Assembly (NCBI GenBank): GCA_951799425.1
Contig: OX637397.1
Span: 4,827,001 to 4,891,000 of the forward strand
Direction: 5' to 3'
DNA: 64,000 nucleotides
Source of the DNA: Ilex aquifolium
Lineage: Eukaryota > Streptophyta > Magnoliopsida > Aquifoliales > Aquifoliaceae
Shown here in pieces: positions 35,607 to 46,677 of this stretch. Within the stretch, counting starts at the first letter, position 1, and the number at the start of each line of letters is the position of its first letter. A program made the position numbers and the translations under genes. Under the pieces are notes generated by a model, which was not told the DNA's origin, searched no databases, and saw nothing but the letters and a program-made list of their open reading frames with translations.

Positions 35607-36380
35607 CTTGGGTAGAGTTTGTAACTGTCACAATTGCATTATCTATGAAGTTATTATCTATGAAGTCACAATTGTCATTATATAATTTGGTAGGGATAAT
35701 TTAGTCAAATAAAAGTTTTTTCATCTATACTGACATTTTAAAGTAGTATAGATACTTTGCTTCAATCCTTTACTGATGTCCTTAGCTTCAACAACACTAA
35801 ATTACAAAGCATGTTAATGATTGGCAAAGAATTACCTTTATTCATTCCATGCTTTTTTTATGAACGGAGCCAAGGTGAACACTCGCAAACCCTCAGACTT
35901 AGAGCTTTTTATGTTAAAGTGTAAGGTAGGTCTTAAACATTTTTTGTAGACCCAAGGTTTGAGGACTTCCTTTCTCCCCACAAGCTAGTATTTAGAAAAT
36001 TTTGATGACTCTGTGTGTGAGTATGTGTGTTCAAAGTTCAAAGGAAAAAGCTACTCAAGGTTAAGCATCTTGCACCACTTTTTGTATCTCTATATTAATA
36101 CCTTGCTTCAGTCGTTTACCCTACGTTCTAGCTTCAACAACACTAAATTACAAAGTTCGTTAATGATTGGTAAAGTGTTACTTTTATTCATTCCTTGCTT
36201 TTTTTTTTTTATTTAATGATGACCAATTTTTCTAAGTTAGGATCACATTGAACCTGCGCCACAAAGTAAATCCTAGCTAGATACCTGAATGCAATCACCT
36301 ACTAATTAGCATAACACAAACCCATAGGAATTAATAAAGGCAATTTATTCCATTCAGTCAGTGTGAATCTAAGCAATAAG

Positions 36381-36554
36381 ATAAGAGCAATGCTATGTAT
36401 CCCAAATCTGCAACCCAAATTTACATCCCAAATGAAAGAGGACCATTGGATCAATAGGTTCCTTTTAAAAAAGTTGATGGGACCCAGTCATCCAACGGTC
36501 CCCCTTCATTTGGTATGTAAATTTGGGTTACAAATTTGGAATACATAATATTTT
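36381..36554. mobile_element. 174-bp MITE (array unit 1)
   Basis: The two arms are inverted copies (ataagagcaatgctatgtat at the left, complement of aaaatattatgtattccaaa at the right). Flanking 8-mers gcaataag and ccaataag are seven of eight identical, as in hAT-type MITEs. The equivalent empty site (caataagaga) is present upstream of pseudogene B near 46,489 and in the relic near 1739. Copies occur in units 2 and 3 (about 37,845-38,018 and 39,310-39,483), and a truncated one begins near 40,785. Confidence 0.75.
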
Positions 36555-36584
36555 CCAATAAGAGAAACCCATGTTAATTAATAA

Positions 36585-37008
36585 AGTCTTCCCGGGCGAG
36601 CGGACCCTTGCTCGGGTAAAGCCAAGCAATCATGACCCAACCTCCCATCATTAAATACCTCATCTTCGCACTTAACATTTATGCTCGAGCGTTTACGAGT
36701 CGGGAACGAAAGTCCTAGGGATAGATCGAGGACTTTATGTCGATGTGATAGCCATTAATGTCTCCTAATGATGACTGTCTCCACAATTTTCAAGGATCTG
36801 GACACTCATTAATAACTCTACCAAAGGACTCGAGACCCATATTAATGAACTGTCAGATCCTATTTAATGCTAAGCTCAAAGGGAAGTACTCGGTCCCTCC
36901 TATCATAACTCCTCAGCTCCTCCCTCAAACGCGTTTCACGCGTCGTAACGGCTTTAGTTGCCCACATGTCCACTTTGTACTGGCAAGCCTTCTAATGTCC
37001 CGTCAAGA
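36585..37008 (-). repeat. Tat LTR fragment in array unit 2
   Basis: It matches 29,596-30,017 and ends at the same element boundary (cccgtca|agagtagtcag), so the original Tat insertion junction was amplified. Equivalent fragments lie at 38,049-38,472 and 39,514-39,933. Confidence 0.88.
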
Positions 37009-40000
37009 GTAGTCAGTACAAATTTAAACATCCTATTAAAAAAAAAAATGTAAAGTAGGTCCTAGACATTTTTGGTAAGCCCATCCTATGAGGACTTCCT
37101 TTTTCCCCACAAGCATTGTTAATATTAAGACAATTTTGATGATTGTGTGTGTCTCTAAACGAAAAAGCTACTCAAGGTTAAACATCTTGCACAACTATTT
37201 ACATCTTTATATTAATACTTTGCTTCAATCCTTTACTGATGTTCTTAGCTTCAACAACACTAAATTACAAAGCATGTTAATGATTGGCAAAGAATTACCT
37301 TTATTCATTCCATGCTTTTTTTATGAATGGAGCCAAGGTGAACACTCGCAAACCCTCAGACTTAGAGCTTTTTATGTTAAAGTGTAAGGTAGGTCTTAAA
37401 CATTTTTGGTAGACCCAAGGTATGAGGACTTCCTTTCTCCCCACAAGCTAGTATTTAGAAAATTTTGATGACTCTGTGTGTGAGTATGTGTGTTCAAAGT
37501 TCAAAGGAAAAAGCTACTCAAGGTTAAGCATCTTGCACCACTTTTTGTATCTCTATATTAATACCTCGCTTCGGTCGTTTACCCTACGTTCTAGTTTCAA
37601 CAACACTAAATTACAAAGTTCGTTAATGATTGGTAAAGTGTTACTTTTATTCATTCCTTGCTTTTTTTTTTTATATTTAATGATGACCAATTTTTCTAAG
37701 TTAGGATCACATTGAACCTACGCCACAAAGTAAATCCTAGCTAGATACTTGAATGCAATCACCTACTAATTAGCATAACACAAACCCATAGGAATTAATA
37801 AAGGCAATTTATTCCATTCGGTCAGTGTGAATCTAAGCAATAAGAGAAGAGCAATGTTATGCATCTCAAATCTGCAACCCAAATTTACATCCCAAATGAA
37901 AGGGAATCATTGGATCAGTGGGTCCCATTTAAAAAAGTTGATGAGAGCCACTCATCCAACGATCCCCCTTCATTTGGTATGCAAATTTGGGTTACAAATT
38001 TGAGATACATAATATTTTCCCATAAGAGAAACCCATGTTAATTAATAAAGTCTTCTCGGGCGAGCAGACCCTTGCTCTGGTAAAGCCAAGCATTCATGAC
38101 CCAACCTCCGATCATTAAATACCTCATCTTGGCACTTAACATTTATGCCCGAGCATTTATGAGTCGGGAACAGATGCCCTCGGGATAGACCGAGGACTTT
38201 ATGTCGATGTGATAGCCATTAATGCCTCCTAATGATGACTGTCTCCACAATCTTCGAGGATCTGGACACTCATTAATAACTCTACCAAAGCACTCGAGAC
38301 CCATATTAATGAACTGTCAGATCCTATTTAATGCTAGGCTCAAAGGGACATACTCGGTCCCTCCTATCATAACTCCTCGGCTCCTCCCTCAAACGCTTTT
38401 CACGCGTCGTAACGACTTTAGTTGCCCATGTGTCCACTTTGTACTGGCAAGCCTTTTAATGTCCCGTCAAGAGTAGTCAGTACAAATTTAAACATCCTAT
38501 TAAAAAAAAAATGTAAAGTAGGTCCTAGACACTTTTGGTAAGCCCATCCTATGAGGACTTCCTTTTTCCCCACAAGCATTGTTAATATTAAGACAATTTT
38601 GATGATTGTGTGTGTCTCTAAACGAAAAAGCTACTCAAGGTTAAACATCTTGCACAACTATTTACATCTTTATATTAATACTTTGCTTCAATCCTTTACT
38701 GATGTCCTTAGCTTCAACAACACTAAATTACAAAGCATGTTAATGATTGGCAAAGAATTACCTTTATTCATTCCATGCTTTTTTTATGAATGGAGCCAAG
38801 GTGAACACTCGCAAACCCTCAGACTTAGAGCTTTTTATGTTAAAGTGTAAGGTAGGTCTTAAACATTTTTGGTAGACCCAAGGTATGAGGACTTCCTTTC
38901 CCCCCACAAGCTAGTATTTAGAAAATTTTGATGACTCTGTGTGTGAGTATGTGTGTTCAAAGTTCGAAGGAAAAAGCTACTCAAGGTTAAGCATCTTGCA
39001 CCACTTTTTGTATCTCTATATTAATACCTTGCTTCGGTCGTTTACCCTATGTTCTGACTTCAATAACACTAAATTACAAAGTTCGTTAATGATTGGTAAA
39101 GTGTTACTTTTATTCATTCCTTGCTTTTTTTTTTTTTTTATTTAATGATGACCAATTTTTCTAAGTTAGGATCACATTGAACCTACGCCACAAAGTAAAT
39201 CTTAGCTAGATACCTGAATGCAATCACCTACTAATTAGCATAACACAAACCCATAGGAATTAATAAAGGCAATTTATTCCATTCGCTCAGTGTGAATCTA
39301 AGCAATAAGAGAAGAGCAATGTTATGCATCTCAAATCTACAACCCAAATATACATCCCAAATGAAAGGGAATCATTGGATCAGTGGGTCCCATTTAAAAA
39401 AGTTGATGAGAGCCACTCATCCAACGATCCCCCTTCATTTGGTATGCAAATTTGGGTTACAAATTTGAGATACATAATATTTTCCCATAAGAGAAACCCA
39501 TGTTAATTAATAAAGTCTTCTCGGGCGAGCAGACCCTTGCTCTGGTAAAGCCAAGCATTCATGACCCAACCTCCGATCATTAAATACCTCATCTTGGCAC
39601 TTAACATTTATGCCCGAGCATTTATGAGTCGGGAACAGATGCCCTCGGGATAGACCGAGGACTTTATGTCGATGTGATAGCCATTAATGCCTCCTAATGA
39701 TGACTGTCTCCACAATCTTCGAGGATCTGGACACTCATTAATAACTCTACCAAAGCACTCGAGACCCATATTAATGAACTGTCAGATCCTATTTAATGCT
39801 AGGCTCAAAGGGACATACTCGGTCCCTCCTATCATAACTCCTCGGCTCCTCCCTCAAACGCTTTTCACGCGTCGTAACGACTTTAGTTGCCCACATGTCC
39901 ACTTTGTACTGGCAAGCCTTCTAATGTTTCGTCAAGAGTAGTCAGTACAAATTTAAACATCCTATTAAAAAAAAAAAAAAATGTAAAGTAGGTCCTAGAC

Positions 40001-40803
40001 ATTTTTCGTAAGCCCATCCTATGAGGACTTCCTTTTTCCCCACAAGCATTGTTAATATTAAGACAATTTTGATGATTGTGTGTCTCTAAACGAAAAAGCT
40101 ACTCAAGGTTAAACATCTTGCACAACTATTTACATCTTTATATTAATACTTTGCTTCAATGCTTTACTGATGTCCTTAGCTTCAACAATACTAAATTACA
40201 AAGCATGTTAATGATTGGCAAAGAATTACCTTTATTCATTCCATGCTTTTTTTATGAACGGGGCCAAGGTGAACACTCGCAAACCCTCAGACTTAGAGCT
40301 TTTTATGTTAAAGTGTAAGGTAGGTCTTAAACATTTTTGGTAGACCCAAGGTATGAGGACTTCCTTTCTCCCCACAAGCTAGTATTTAGAAAATTTTGAT
40401 GACTCTGTGTGTGAGTATGTGTGTTCAAAGTTCAAAGGAAAAAGCTACTCAAGGTTAAGCATCTTGCACCACTTTTTGTATCTCTATATTAATACCTTGC
40501 TTCGGTCGTTTACCCTACGTTCTAGCTTCAACAACACTAAATTACAAAGTTCGTTAATGATTGGTAAAGTGTTACTTTTATTCATTCCTTGCTTTTTTTT
40601 TTTTTTTTATTTAATGATGACCAATTTTTCTAAGTTAATTAGGATCACATTGAACCTACGCCACAGAGTAAATCCTAGCTAGATAACTGAATGCAATCAC
40701 CTACTAATTAGCATAACACAAACCCACAGGAATTAATAAAGGCAATTTATTCCATTCGGTCAGTGTGAATCTAAGCAATAAGATAAGAGCAATGTTAAGT
40801 ATG

Positions 40804-41258
40804 TACCCAACTAGGGACGGAGCCTGGATCTTTTCTTGACGGAGGTCAAATGGTGACGTAACCAAACTTTTGTTTTCAATGAGGAGTCACTTGCTAAGTT
40901 ATTACTAATATTAAATTTTTAGTTGCATAAAATCTATCAAAATTATTTTTTTTACATGACACATCAAAATATTATTTATCTTCAATAAATTAAAATTTAT
41001 TTCCAAGTTTATGAAATGAATTGGTTGTAGAACACTTCTTGATTAATTCATAAAATGAATACTAATTCCAGTCAATTTTATTTCAAAATAATTCGAGAGA
41101 AACTACAATATATCATAATGTAAAAACATGTGCAGTATAATTTCAAAAACTTGAGAGGGTCCTATAAAAATTAAAAACATAATGAAGTGCCTAACATTAT
41201 TTCAAGGGTAGAAACATAATTTGTAAAACTTGAGGGGGGCATGGCCCATGTACCCAAC
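40804..41258. mobile_element. hAT-type element in the upstream region of ankyrin pseudogene A
   Basis: The element spans 40,812-41,250 and is flanked by perfect 8-bp repeats tacccaac (40,804-40,811 and 41,251-41,258). The left end tagggacggagcctgg is typical of hAT derivatives. The right end is only weakly inverted. It sits at the border between the tandem array and the gene's proximal promoter. Confidence 0.7.
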
Positions 41259-41294
41259 CCTTCCATGGATGTTCCCATGAAAAGGATGGGTGGG

Positions 41295-41318
41295 TACCTT
41301 ATGCCTATTTAATGGTGC
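41295..41318 (+). promoter_or_regulatory. Conserved core promoter of ankyrin pseudogene A
   Basis: gggtaccttatgcctattta followed by atgg is shared with copies B and C. The TATA-like ctatttaatg lies about 40-50 bp upstream of another conserved block (gtaacatcactcctgcatag), probably the transcribed leader. Confidence 0.6.
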
Positions 41319-42083
41319 ATCTGGCTTGGTAGGTTTGCCTTGTCCATTCCAATCTTTTGTAACATCACTCCTGCATAGTGTCCCATAAATATTCGAATGG
41401 GCAGTAGGCCTGTCCGCAGAAAACGGTTTCATCCTATCCATATGGATCATCAGTTGCATACTCCTCCGATCGGCTATATGGATCATGAGTTGTACAATGC
41501 TGCTATTTCTGGGAAGATTGATGTTCTTGTACACAACAAGGACAAAATTGCGGTTGAAATGACTCCAGCCAACAATACTGTCCTCCATCTTGCATCCCAA
41601 TTCGGAGAAAAAAATGCGCGCTAAAGATCTTAGCAATGCATCCGTTGATGTTATGTCGGATCAATTCAAGCGGTGATTCTGCGCTTCACATTGCAGGAAG
41701 GAATGGACACTACGACGACGTAGTTCTCGCACTCATCAATTATGCAAAATCATCGCGTGATGCATCAGAGCTTGAAAGTGGAGGAGTTGGAGTAGTGAAG
41801 GAGATGCTGAGGATGAGAAATGGGGATGGAATTGGAGACACTGCCTTGCATGATGCTGTGCGGTATCATCACCTTGATGTGGTCAAGTTACTTCTACAAG
41901 AAGACTCTGACTTTCCATATGCTGCTAATTCTATTGGGGAGACCTCCCTTTATATTGCTGCCAGGAGGGGATATGCTGACTTGGTTGCAGTTATCTTGGA
42001 AAAATGCACATCACCACCACCACCTTATGGTGGTCCGGATGGTAGTACGGCTTTACATGGGGCAGTAATCTCCGGAAGTTCAG

Positions 42084-42858
42084 GTAAAGCAATCTACATG
42101 ATGTTTAGGCCTATTAAAGGATTGGGTCCGGATCAAATATCGTTTGATCCGTATCCCAATTCAATATAAAAACTCTCATATGAAATTAATCTAAATATCC
42201 ACGAATTTTAATTTAATAGATTACTTCTTTGAATCCATTAAAAATTTAAAAAACAATTGATTCGATACGATTAATTTTTGTAGAATTCATATAAATTTTA
42301 ACTAAATTTTATTAAATAATCCTTCGATTGCATCATCTATTTAGTTGCATATATATAGAAAATTTGGATCGAATTCTAGTATGATTAGATATTATTGATA
42401 ATGGACAATTATCTAAATTACATATTCAACCAAACTCTAGATACAAATAATTACTCATGCACCGTGCAAATCTGGTGAACCGGAAATCTTTTGCAGGAGT
42501 CAAATTTGAGACATTGTGGTAATAACTCTTACAGTTTCCCTTCCGGTCAATCTCAATTTATTTTAAGAACTGAAGTATGAAAATAAATTTTAGTGTGTCA
42601 ACCTAAAAAAAAACCTTCTAGTACTAACTCAATTCAAACTAAACTCAACAATACTTGAGGCAACTATAAAAATATTATTTTTTTCATCCTGTCCACACCT
42701 AAGTTTCAACTGCATGCTATTAAAATTTCATTTTTTAAATGGTCAAAAAATAAAAACTACTTTCAATTCTAACATTAATTTTGATTTTCTGTTCCCTATG
42801 ACATTTTGCTAACATATGTATTTGTTTTTATTTTTATTTTTCTTATCATTATGTCTAG
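42084..42858 (+). other. Intron 1 of ankyrin pseudogene A
   Basis: The donor is ttcag|gtaaag and the acceptor atgtctag|ca. It is AT-rich and shows alignable blocks with the intron of copy B (for example the aggcctat.aaaggattg segment just after the donor). Confidence 0.75.
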
Positions 42859-43379
42859 CATCTACACAAATATTATTGCGTTGGAACAAATCTCTAGTGA
42901 CCCAAAGAGATAACCATGGACGTACTCCACTCCATTGTGATGCATTATTTGGACATCATTTAATAGGAGACATGCTATTAGAGGCAAATATGTCAGCTCT
43001 TTATCTTGCAGACAATGAGAAGAATACAGCTCTTCATGTTGCAGTTAGCAGGGGCCATCATTTTTTAGCTGTAAGAATTATATTATCATGCCCATAATGT
43101 ATTGAGGTGGTGAATGGTAGAAAACAAAATATTCTTCATATCGCACTGGAGAATAAGAATGAGATCATGGTAGATTTTATGCTATCTAAGTGCGGAGAAA
43201 TTACCAGCAATCTTATGACCCAGAAAGACGAAGATGGCAACACACCTCTCCATTTAATGGCTGCTTCCAATCTGAACGTACCTCAACTCATGAAACATGC
43301 TATGGCAAATAGGGCAGCCTTAAACAAGCAAAATTTCACTCCCTGTGACATGATTTCTGAAAACAATCGGGATTTATGG

Positions 43380-43937
43380 GTAAGGATGATTCACATTTTT
43401 CTTATCTTTAAGGAGTTACGATGATAATATATGTCATTCTATTAATAAAAAAAGAACAAGGGTAAATTTACTCTATTGTTGGTTTTCGAAATATGTGTTT
43501 AGCCTCAGTACTTTTGTCTCTTAATTTTCTAATTGTATAGTTCTAGTTCTTAGAATTTTTAATATATTTTTAAATGGTCCTAGTGCTCAATTCCATCCAA
43601 ATATAAACATTTTATGGATTAAAATCACGAAATTAGATGTTGAGGACCAAAGCAAGAGTGTCCCATGACACCCATCTGTCAACCTATGTTATGGTAGAAG
43701 GTCCTTGATTGAAGTTTCAGACAAGGGGCTATGTCCTTCTCTTTTCCTTTCTTTCTTTCTTTTTTTTTTGCCCTTCGATAAGAAAAGGTGAATATTCATT
43801 TGATTCACAGCAAACTTGCACCATTAAGGAGGAAAAAGTAATAAGAAATTGGGTGCTTTGTCCCTTCAAATACATAAATCATCACAACTGACTAGTTTTT
43901 TTTTTTTTTTTTTTTTTGTGATATGTAATTTTATCAG
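43380..43937 (+). other. Intron 2 of ankyrin pseudogene A
   Basis: The donor is ttatgg|gtaagg and the acceptor ttttatcag|gatgc. A T-rich tract precedes the acceptor. No nested gene is seen. Confidence 0.8.
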
Positions 43938-44525
43938 GATGCACTCAAAGAAGCTGGGTATAGACAGGGCGTGAAGAAAATGATGGACCTCCTCAAACGC
44001 AGACGTCAAGACAATATAAAGAGAGAGCAAAATCAGGCAGTTAAAGAGAAGGAAAAACTAGAAGAGATCAGGAAAACAATGGAGAGCAATATTATAGTTG
44101 CAGCCCTCATAGTTACCGTAACGTTTGCGGCCGGCTTCACCATGCCTGGTGGCTATAATCAAAGTGGCACTAAAAACCCAGTCCCAGGAATGGTAGTTCT
44201 ATCACGAAAATCAGCTTTTCAAGCATTTATGATATCAGATGCTATAGCTCTTCTACTCGCTTGTGTAGCTATATTTCTCAACTTTTGGGGGGCATTTCTT
44301 GATGACCGAAGAATTGTGGGAAAATTTTCCATTGCCACAACGTTTCTGGTTACTGCTGCCATTGGAGCGATGATGGTTGCATTCAGCACAGCGACTTATG
44401 TGGTGTTAGCTCAATCATCGGCCCTTTCAATCGCTACATGTATAGTTGGTGTCATATCCATACCCGTTTCTATTTCATTGTGCATCACATTTGTCGGTCA
44501 GGCTAAGAAGGCAGCCTATATATAG

Positions 44526-45220
44526 AAGTGTTCCCAGAGTGGGTCTATACCGTCCTCACAAAAAAAGCAAAAAAGCAATTATATGAGACCGAGTTGAGGA
44601 CACCAAACTCATCTCAACCCGGTACCATTGAAACATTAGATGGAGCTCACAACTAATTCAATGGTTGTACATCATTAGATTCCTAAATTAAGTTCTCAAA
44701 TTAGGTTCAAATAACATTTTTCAATGAAAAATGGTGATTTCTAGCAATTTTTCATTGACCTCCCACCAGTTTTTGACCCTAATATGGTCATTTTTTATAT
44801 TTATTACTTTTTTTTAAAACAAAAATATGTTTTTCAACGTAAAAACATGTTTACAAACATGCTTTTACAAAGAAAACATATATATGTAAGAGGTTTGAAT
44901 ATCAATCAAAATATGGCAATGCCAATTAAGTTTGTTCAAGTTAGTGCTTCTGTATAAATATCCTAGACAAAATATTTGTTTCTAACGTATCATAAGATTG
45001 TGAGTTATTTTGTATTCGAAAACTCTTGTTATCCTACCCAGATTGTTGGAAAATTGTCAATAGCAAAAGACAAGATATACTTCACCACAGATTATTGAGA
45101 CATAATTTAAGGACCCAATGTATTATGACCGTTGAATTGAATTGATAATAAAATACATTCAAATTAAGACTCCCAGATAACCTAACAGTCACAATAATTA
45201 AATCTCTCGTGATTCACACA
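44526..45220. other. Intergenic stretch with degenerate MITE copies
   Basis: Segments at about 44,630-44,720 and 45,090-45,215 resemble the palindromic MITE at 3870-4022 (ataatttaaggacccaatgt, attatgaccgttgaattg). No gene is seen. Confidence 0.5.
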
Positions 45221-45373
45221 TTGGAGCATGATGGGAAGGACATAATGAATTATATCAACCACAGGGCAATCAACACTCTTATGACACAGAAAGACATTAA
45301 CAGCAACACACTTCTCCATTTGATGGTAACTTCGAGGCCTATATTTCATATTGCTTACAAACTACTGAAATAA
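45221..45373 (+). pseudogene. Ankyrin exon relic (fourth copy)
   Basis: One frame reads NTLMTQKDINSNTLLHLMV, matching exon 2 of copy A (SNLMTQKDEDGNTPLHLMA). It then diverges and stops at TAA. No other exon of this copy is found nearby. It sits between copies A and B, so the cluster once held at least four genes. Confidence 0.75.
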
Positions 45374-45423
45374 CCATGATTAGAGCTTCGTAATGGTGCA
45401 TTTTCCATCACATATCAGTCAGA

Positions 45424-45467
<44 letters not shown>

Positions 45468-45603
45468 GGCCAAGGCGGGTTTGCCACAAAACAAGGGGTT
45501 ACAACTTAATATATATAGTATGTCTGATTCAATTTTACTCAAGGATAGATCACATACAATATATAGCTGGGAACCCACTTATAAATCCTAGGCTTGAATG
45601 AGT
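45374..45603. repeat. Intergenic segment with a GT/TA microsatellite
   Basis: A gtgtgtgtgt run leads into about 15 TA repeats near 45,438-45,470. Confidence 0.75.
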
Positions 45604-46677
45604 AGATCGAAGGCCACACTACACCAGGTTTGTGTGTTTACGGGTGCATGTGTTTTTTTTTTTAATTGAACATCTTGCATCCGTATTTGTGTCTTCAAAT
45701 AATCAATACCTTGCTTCAGCTGCATTACATTATTCTAGCTTCAACAGCACAAAATCACAACGCTCTTTAATTAGTTGATGCTATGCATTGCAAAGTCGTA
45801 CCATTTATTCATTCATTGCTTCATTGACACCCATCCAATCCTTTTCTTCCTTTGTTGTTTTAGAGTTTGTACATGAATTCCATTACTAGATACTTTAACA
45901 GGAAAAAGTAAAAGCAAAATCCTCAAAATAATATTTTGACAAGCTTTTGTTAGTAAGAATGGTCGGGTTTGGAATTTCTATGTCACTTTCTATGGTCACC
46001 ATCACCTTTGAAGAAATTTAGCAATTTTCTCTCATATTATTGTTAAGGTCGAAAATTTATTCATATGATTGATACCAATATGGATAAGGACAATTAAGAA
46101 GAAATTCGAAAATTAATAATAAATCATAAGAGATTCTAAATTCAGTGTCATCGGCTTTTTTAGACTCCAGACGACATGTGTTTTTATGTTAATTTGTTAG
46201 ATTGAAATTTTTATTTTTGATAATTTTCATATAATTAGGAATTTTGGGGACGATTAAGGTTTTGGTCGTTCTCATATATATTCTCTTATGTAATACGAAT
46301 TAGGCATTGAATAACATAAATTTTTTGGAGATATTCTCTTATTCTTTTATCTGTAGATTCATAGGACTTTTGTTCTATACACTTAGAAACGGTGTTTAAT
46401 TTCTTTGTGTTTCTTGTTCCGCTGCGTCAATAACCCAAACTCATAGGAATGAAGGCAAATTATTCCTTCGATTGGTGCGAATCTAATCAATAAGAGATAT
46501 TCATTACTTCCAGTTGAGTAATCCATTAGTTTTGGTTGCACACAACCCTTACATGGATGTTCCTAGGAAAAGGATGCATGGGTACCTTATGTCTATTTAA
46601 TGTTCCATTCCAATGTTTTGTAACATCACTCCTGCATAGTGTTATAATATTTAAATAGGCGAGAAGAAGAGGTAGGT
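45604..46677 (+). promoter_or_regulatory. Upstream region of ankyrin pseudogene B
   Basis: It contains the sequence amplified in the tandem array (ataccttgcttcagctgcat, tagcttcaac, attcattcattgc), the blocks shared with the 1.3-1.9 kb relic, and the conserved core promoter gggtaccttatgtctattta at about 46,580-46,599 followed by gtaacatcactcctgcatag. Confidence 0.65.

Larger units (their letters stand above)
30229..35752 (-). mobile_element. Helitron, 5.5 kb, with confirmed empty site
   Basis: On the minus strand the element begins TCTATACTACTTTAAAATGT and ends with the hairpin CACGTGC-AAC-GCACGTG, a short spacer and CTTG. It is inserted precisely between A and T. Removing it gives tatattaa|tactttgc, exactly the sequence present in the uninterrupted units at about 37,214, 38,677 and 40,140. 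No target duplication is expected and none is seen. No Rep/helicase is visible, so it is non-autonomous. It carries a fragment of a ketoacyl-ACP synthase gene in the same direction and a later miniature copia insertion. Confidence 0.92.
29596..40803 (+). repeat. Tandem array of four chimeric ~1,465-bp units
   Basis: Unit 1 is 29,596-30,228 plus 35,753-36,584, split by a Helitron (633 + 832 = 1,465 bp). Unit 2 is 36,585-38,048 (1,464 bp), unit 3 is 38,049-39,513 (1,465 bp), and unit 4 is 39,514-about 40,803 (truncated). Each unit holds, in order, about 420 bp of Tat LTR end, two related copies of a roughly 335-bp sequence also found upstream of ankyrin genes (aagctactcaaggttaa, ataccttgcttc, attcattccttgc), a 174-bp MITE, and a junction ttaattaataa|agtcttcc back into the LTR. 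The junction lies at a short shared agtct. Confidence 0.92.
41397..44525 (+). pseudogene. Ankyrin-repeat / PGG-domain gene A (ACD6/ITN1-like), disabled
   Basis: This class encodes membrane proteins with N-terminal ankyrin repeats and a C-terminal PGG domain; some members act in defence and stress signalling. Exon 1 (41,397 or 41,442-42,083) has ankyrin motifs NTVLHLASQFG, DSALHIAGRNGHYDDV and TSLYIAARRGYADLV. Exon 2 (42,859-43,379) has GRTPLHCDALFGH and GNTPLHLMAASN. Exon 3 (43,938-44,525) has the PGG motif TMPGGYNQSG and four hydrophobic segments, ending QAKKAAYI. Splice sites and phases agree (phase 1, then 0). A one-base deletion at about 41,605 relative to copy B shifts the frame in exon 1, and TAA at 43,095-43,097 stops exon 2. 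The promoter region also carries a hAT insertion. It is the most complete copy. Confidence 0.9.

Noticed and set aside
37088..40682. Repeated plus-strand frames (for example MRTSFFPTSIVNIKTIL and MCEYVCSKFKGKS) in every array unit
   Set aside because: They recur because the DNA is tandemly duplicated. The same sequence upstream of ankyrin copy B is noncoding, and unit differences do not favour silent changes by eye.
41202..41636. A 144-codon minus-strand frame opposite ankyrin exon 1
   Set aside because: It is the antisense shadow of conserved ankyrin coding sequence and the leader; similar shadows occur opposite copies B and C.
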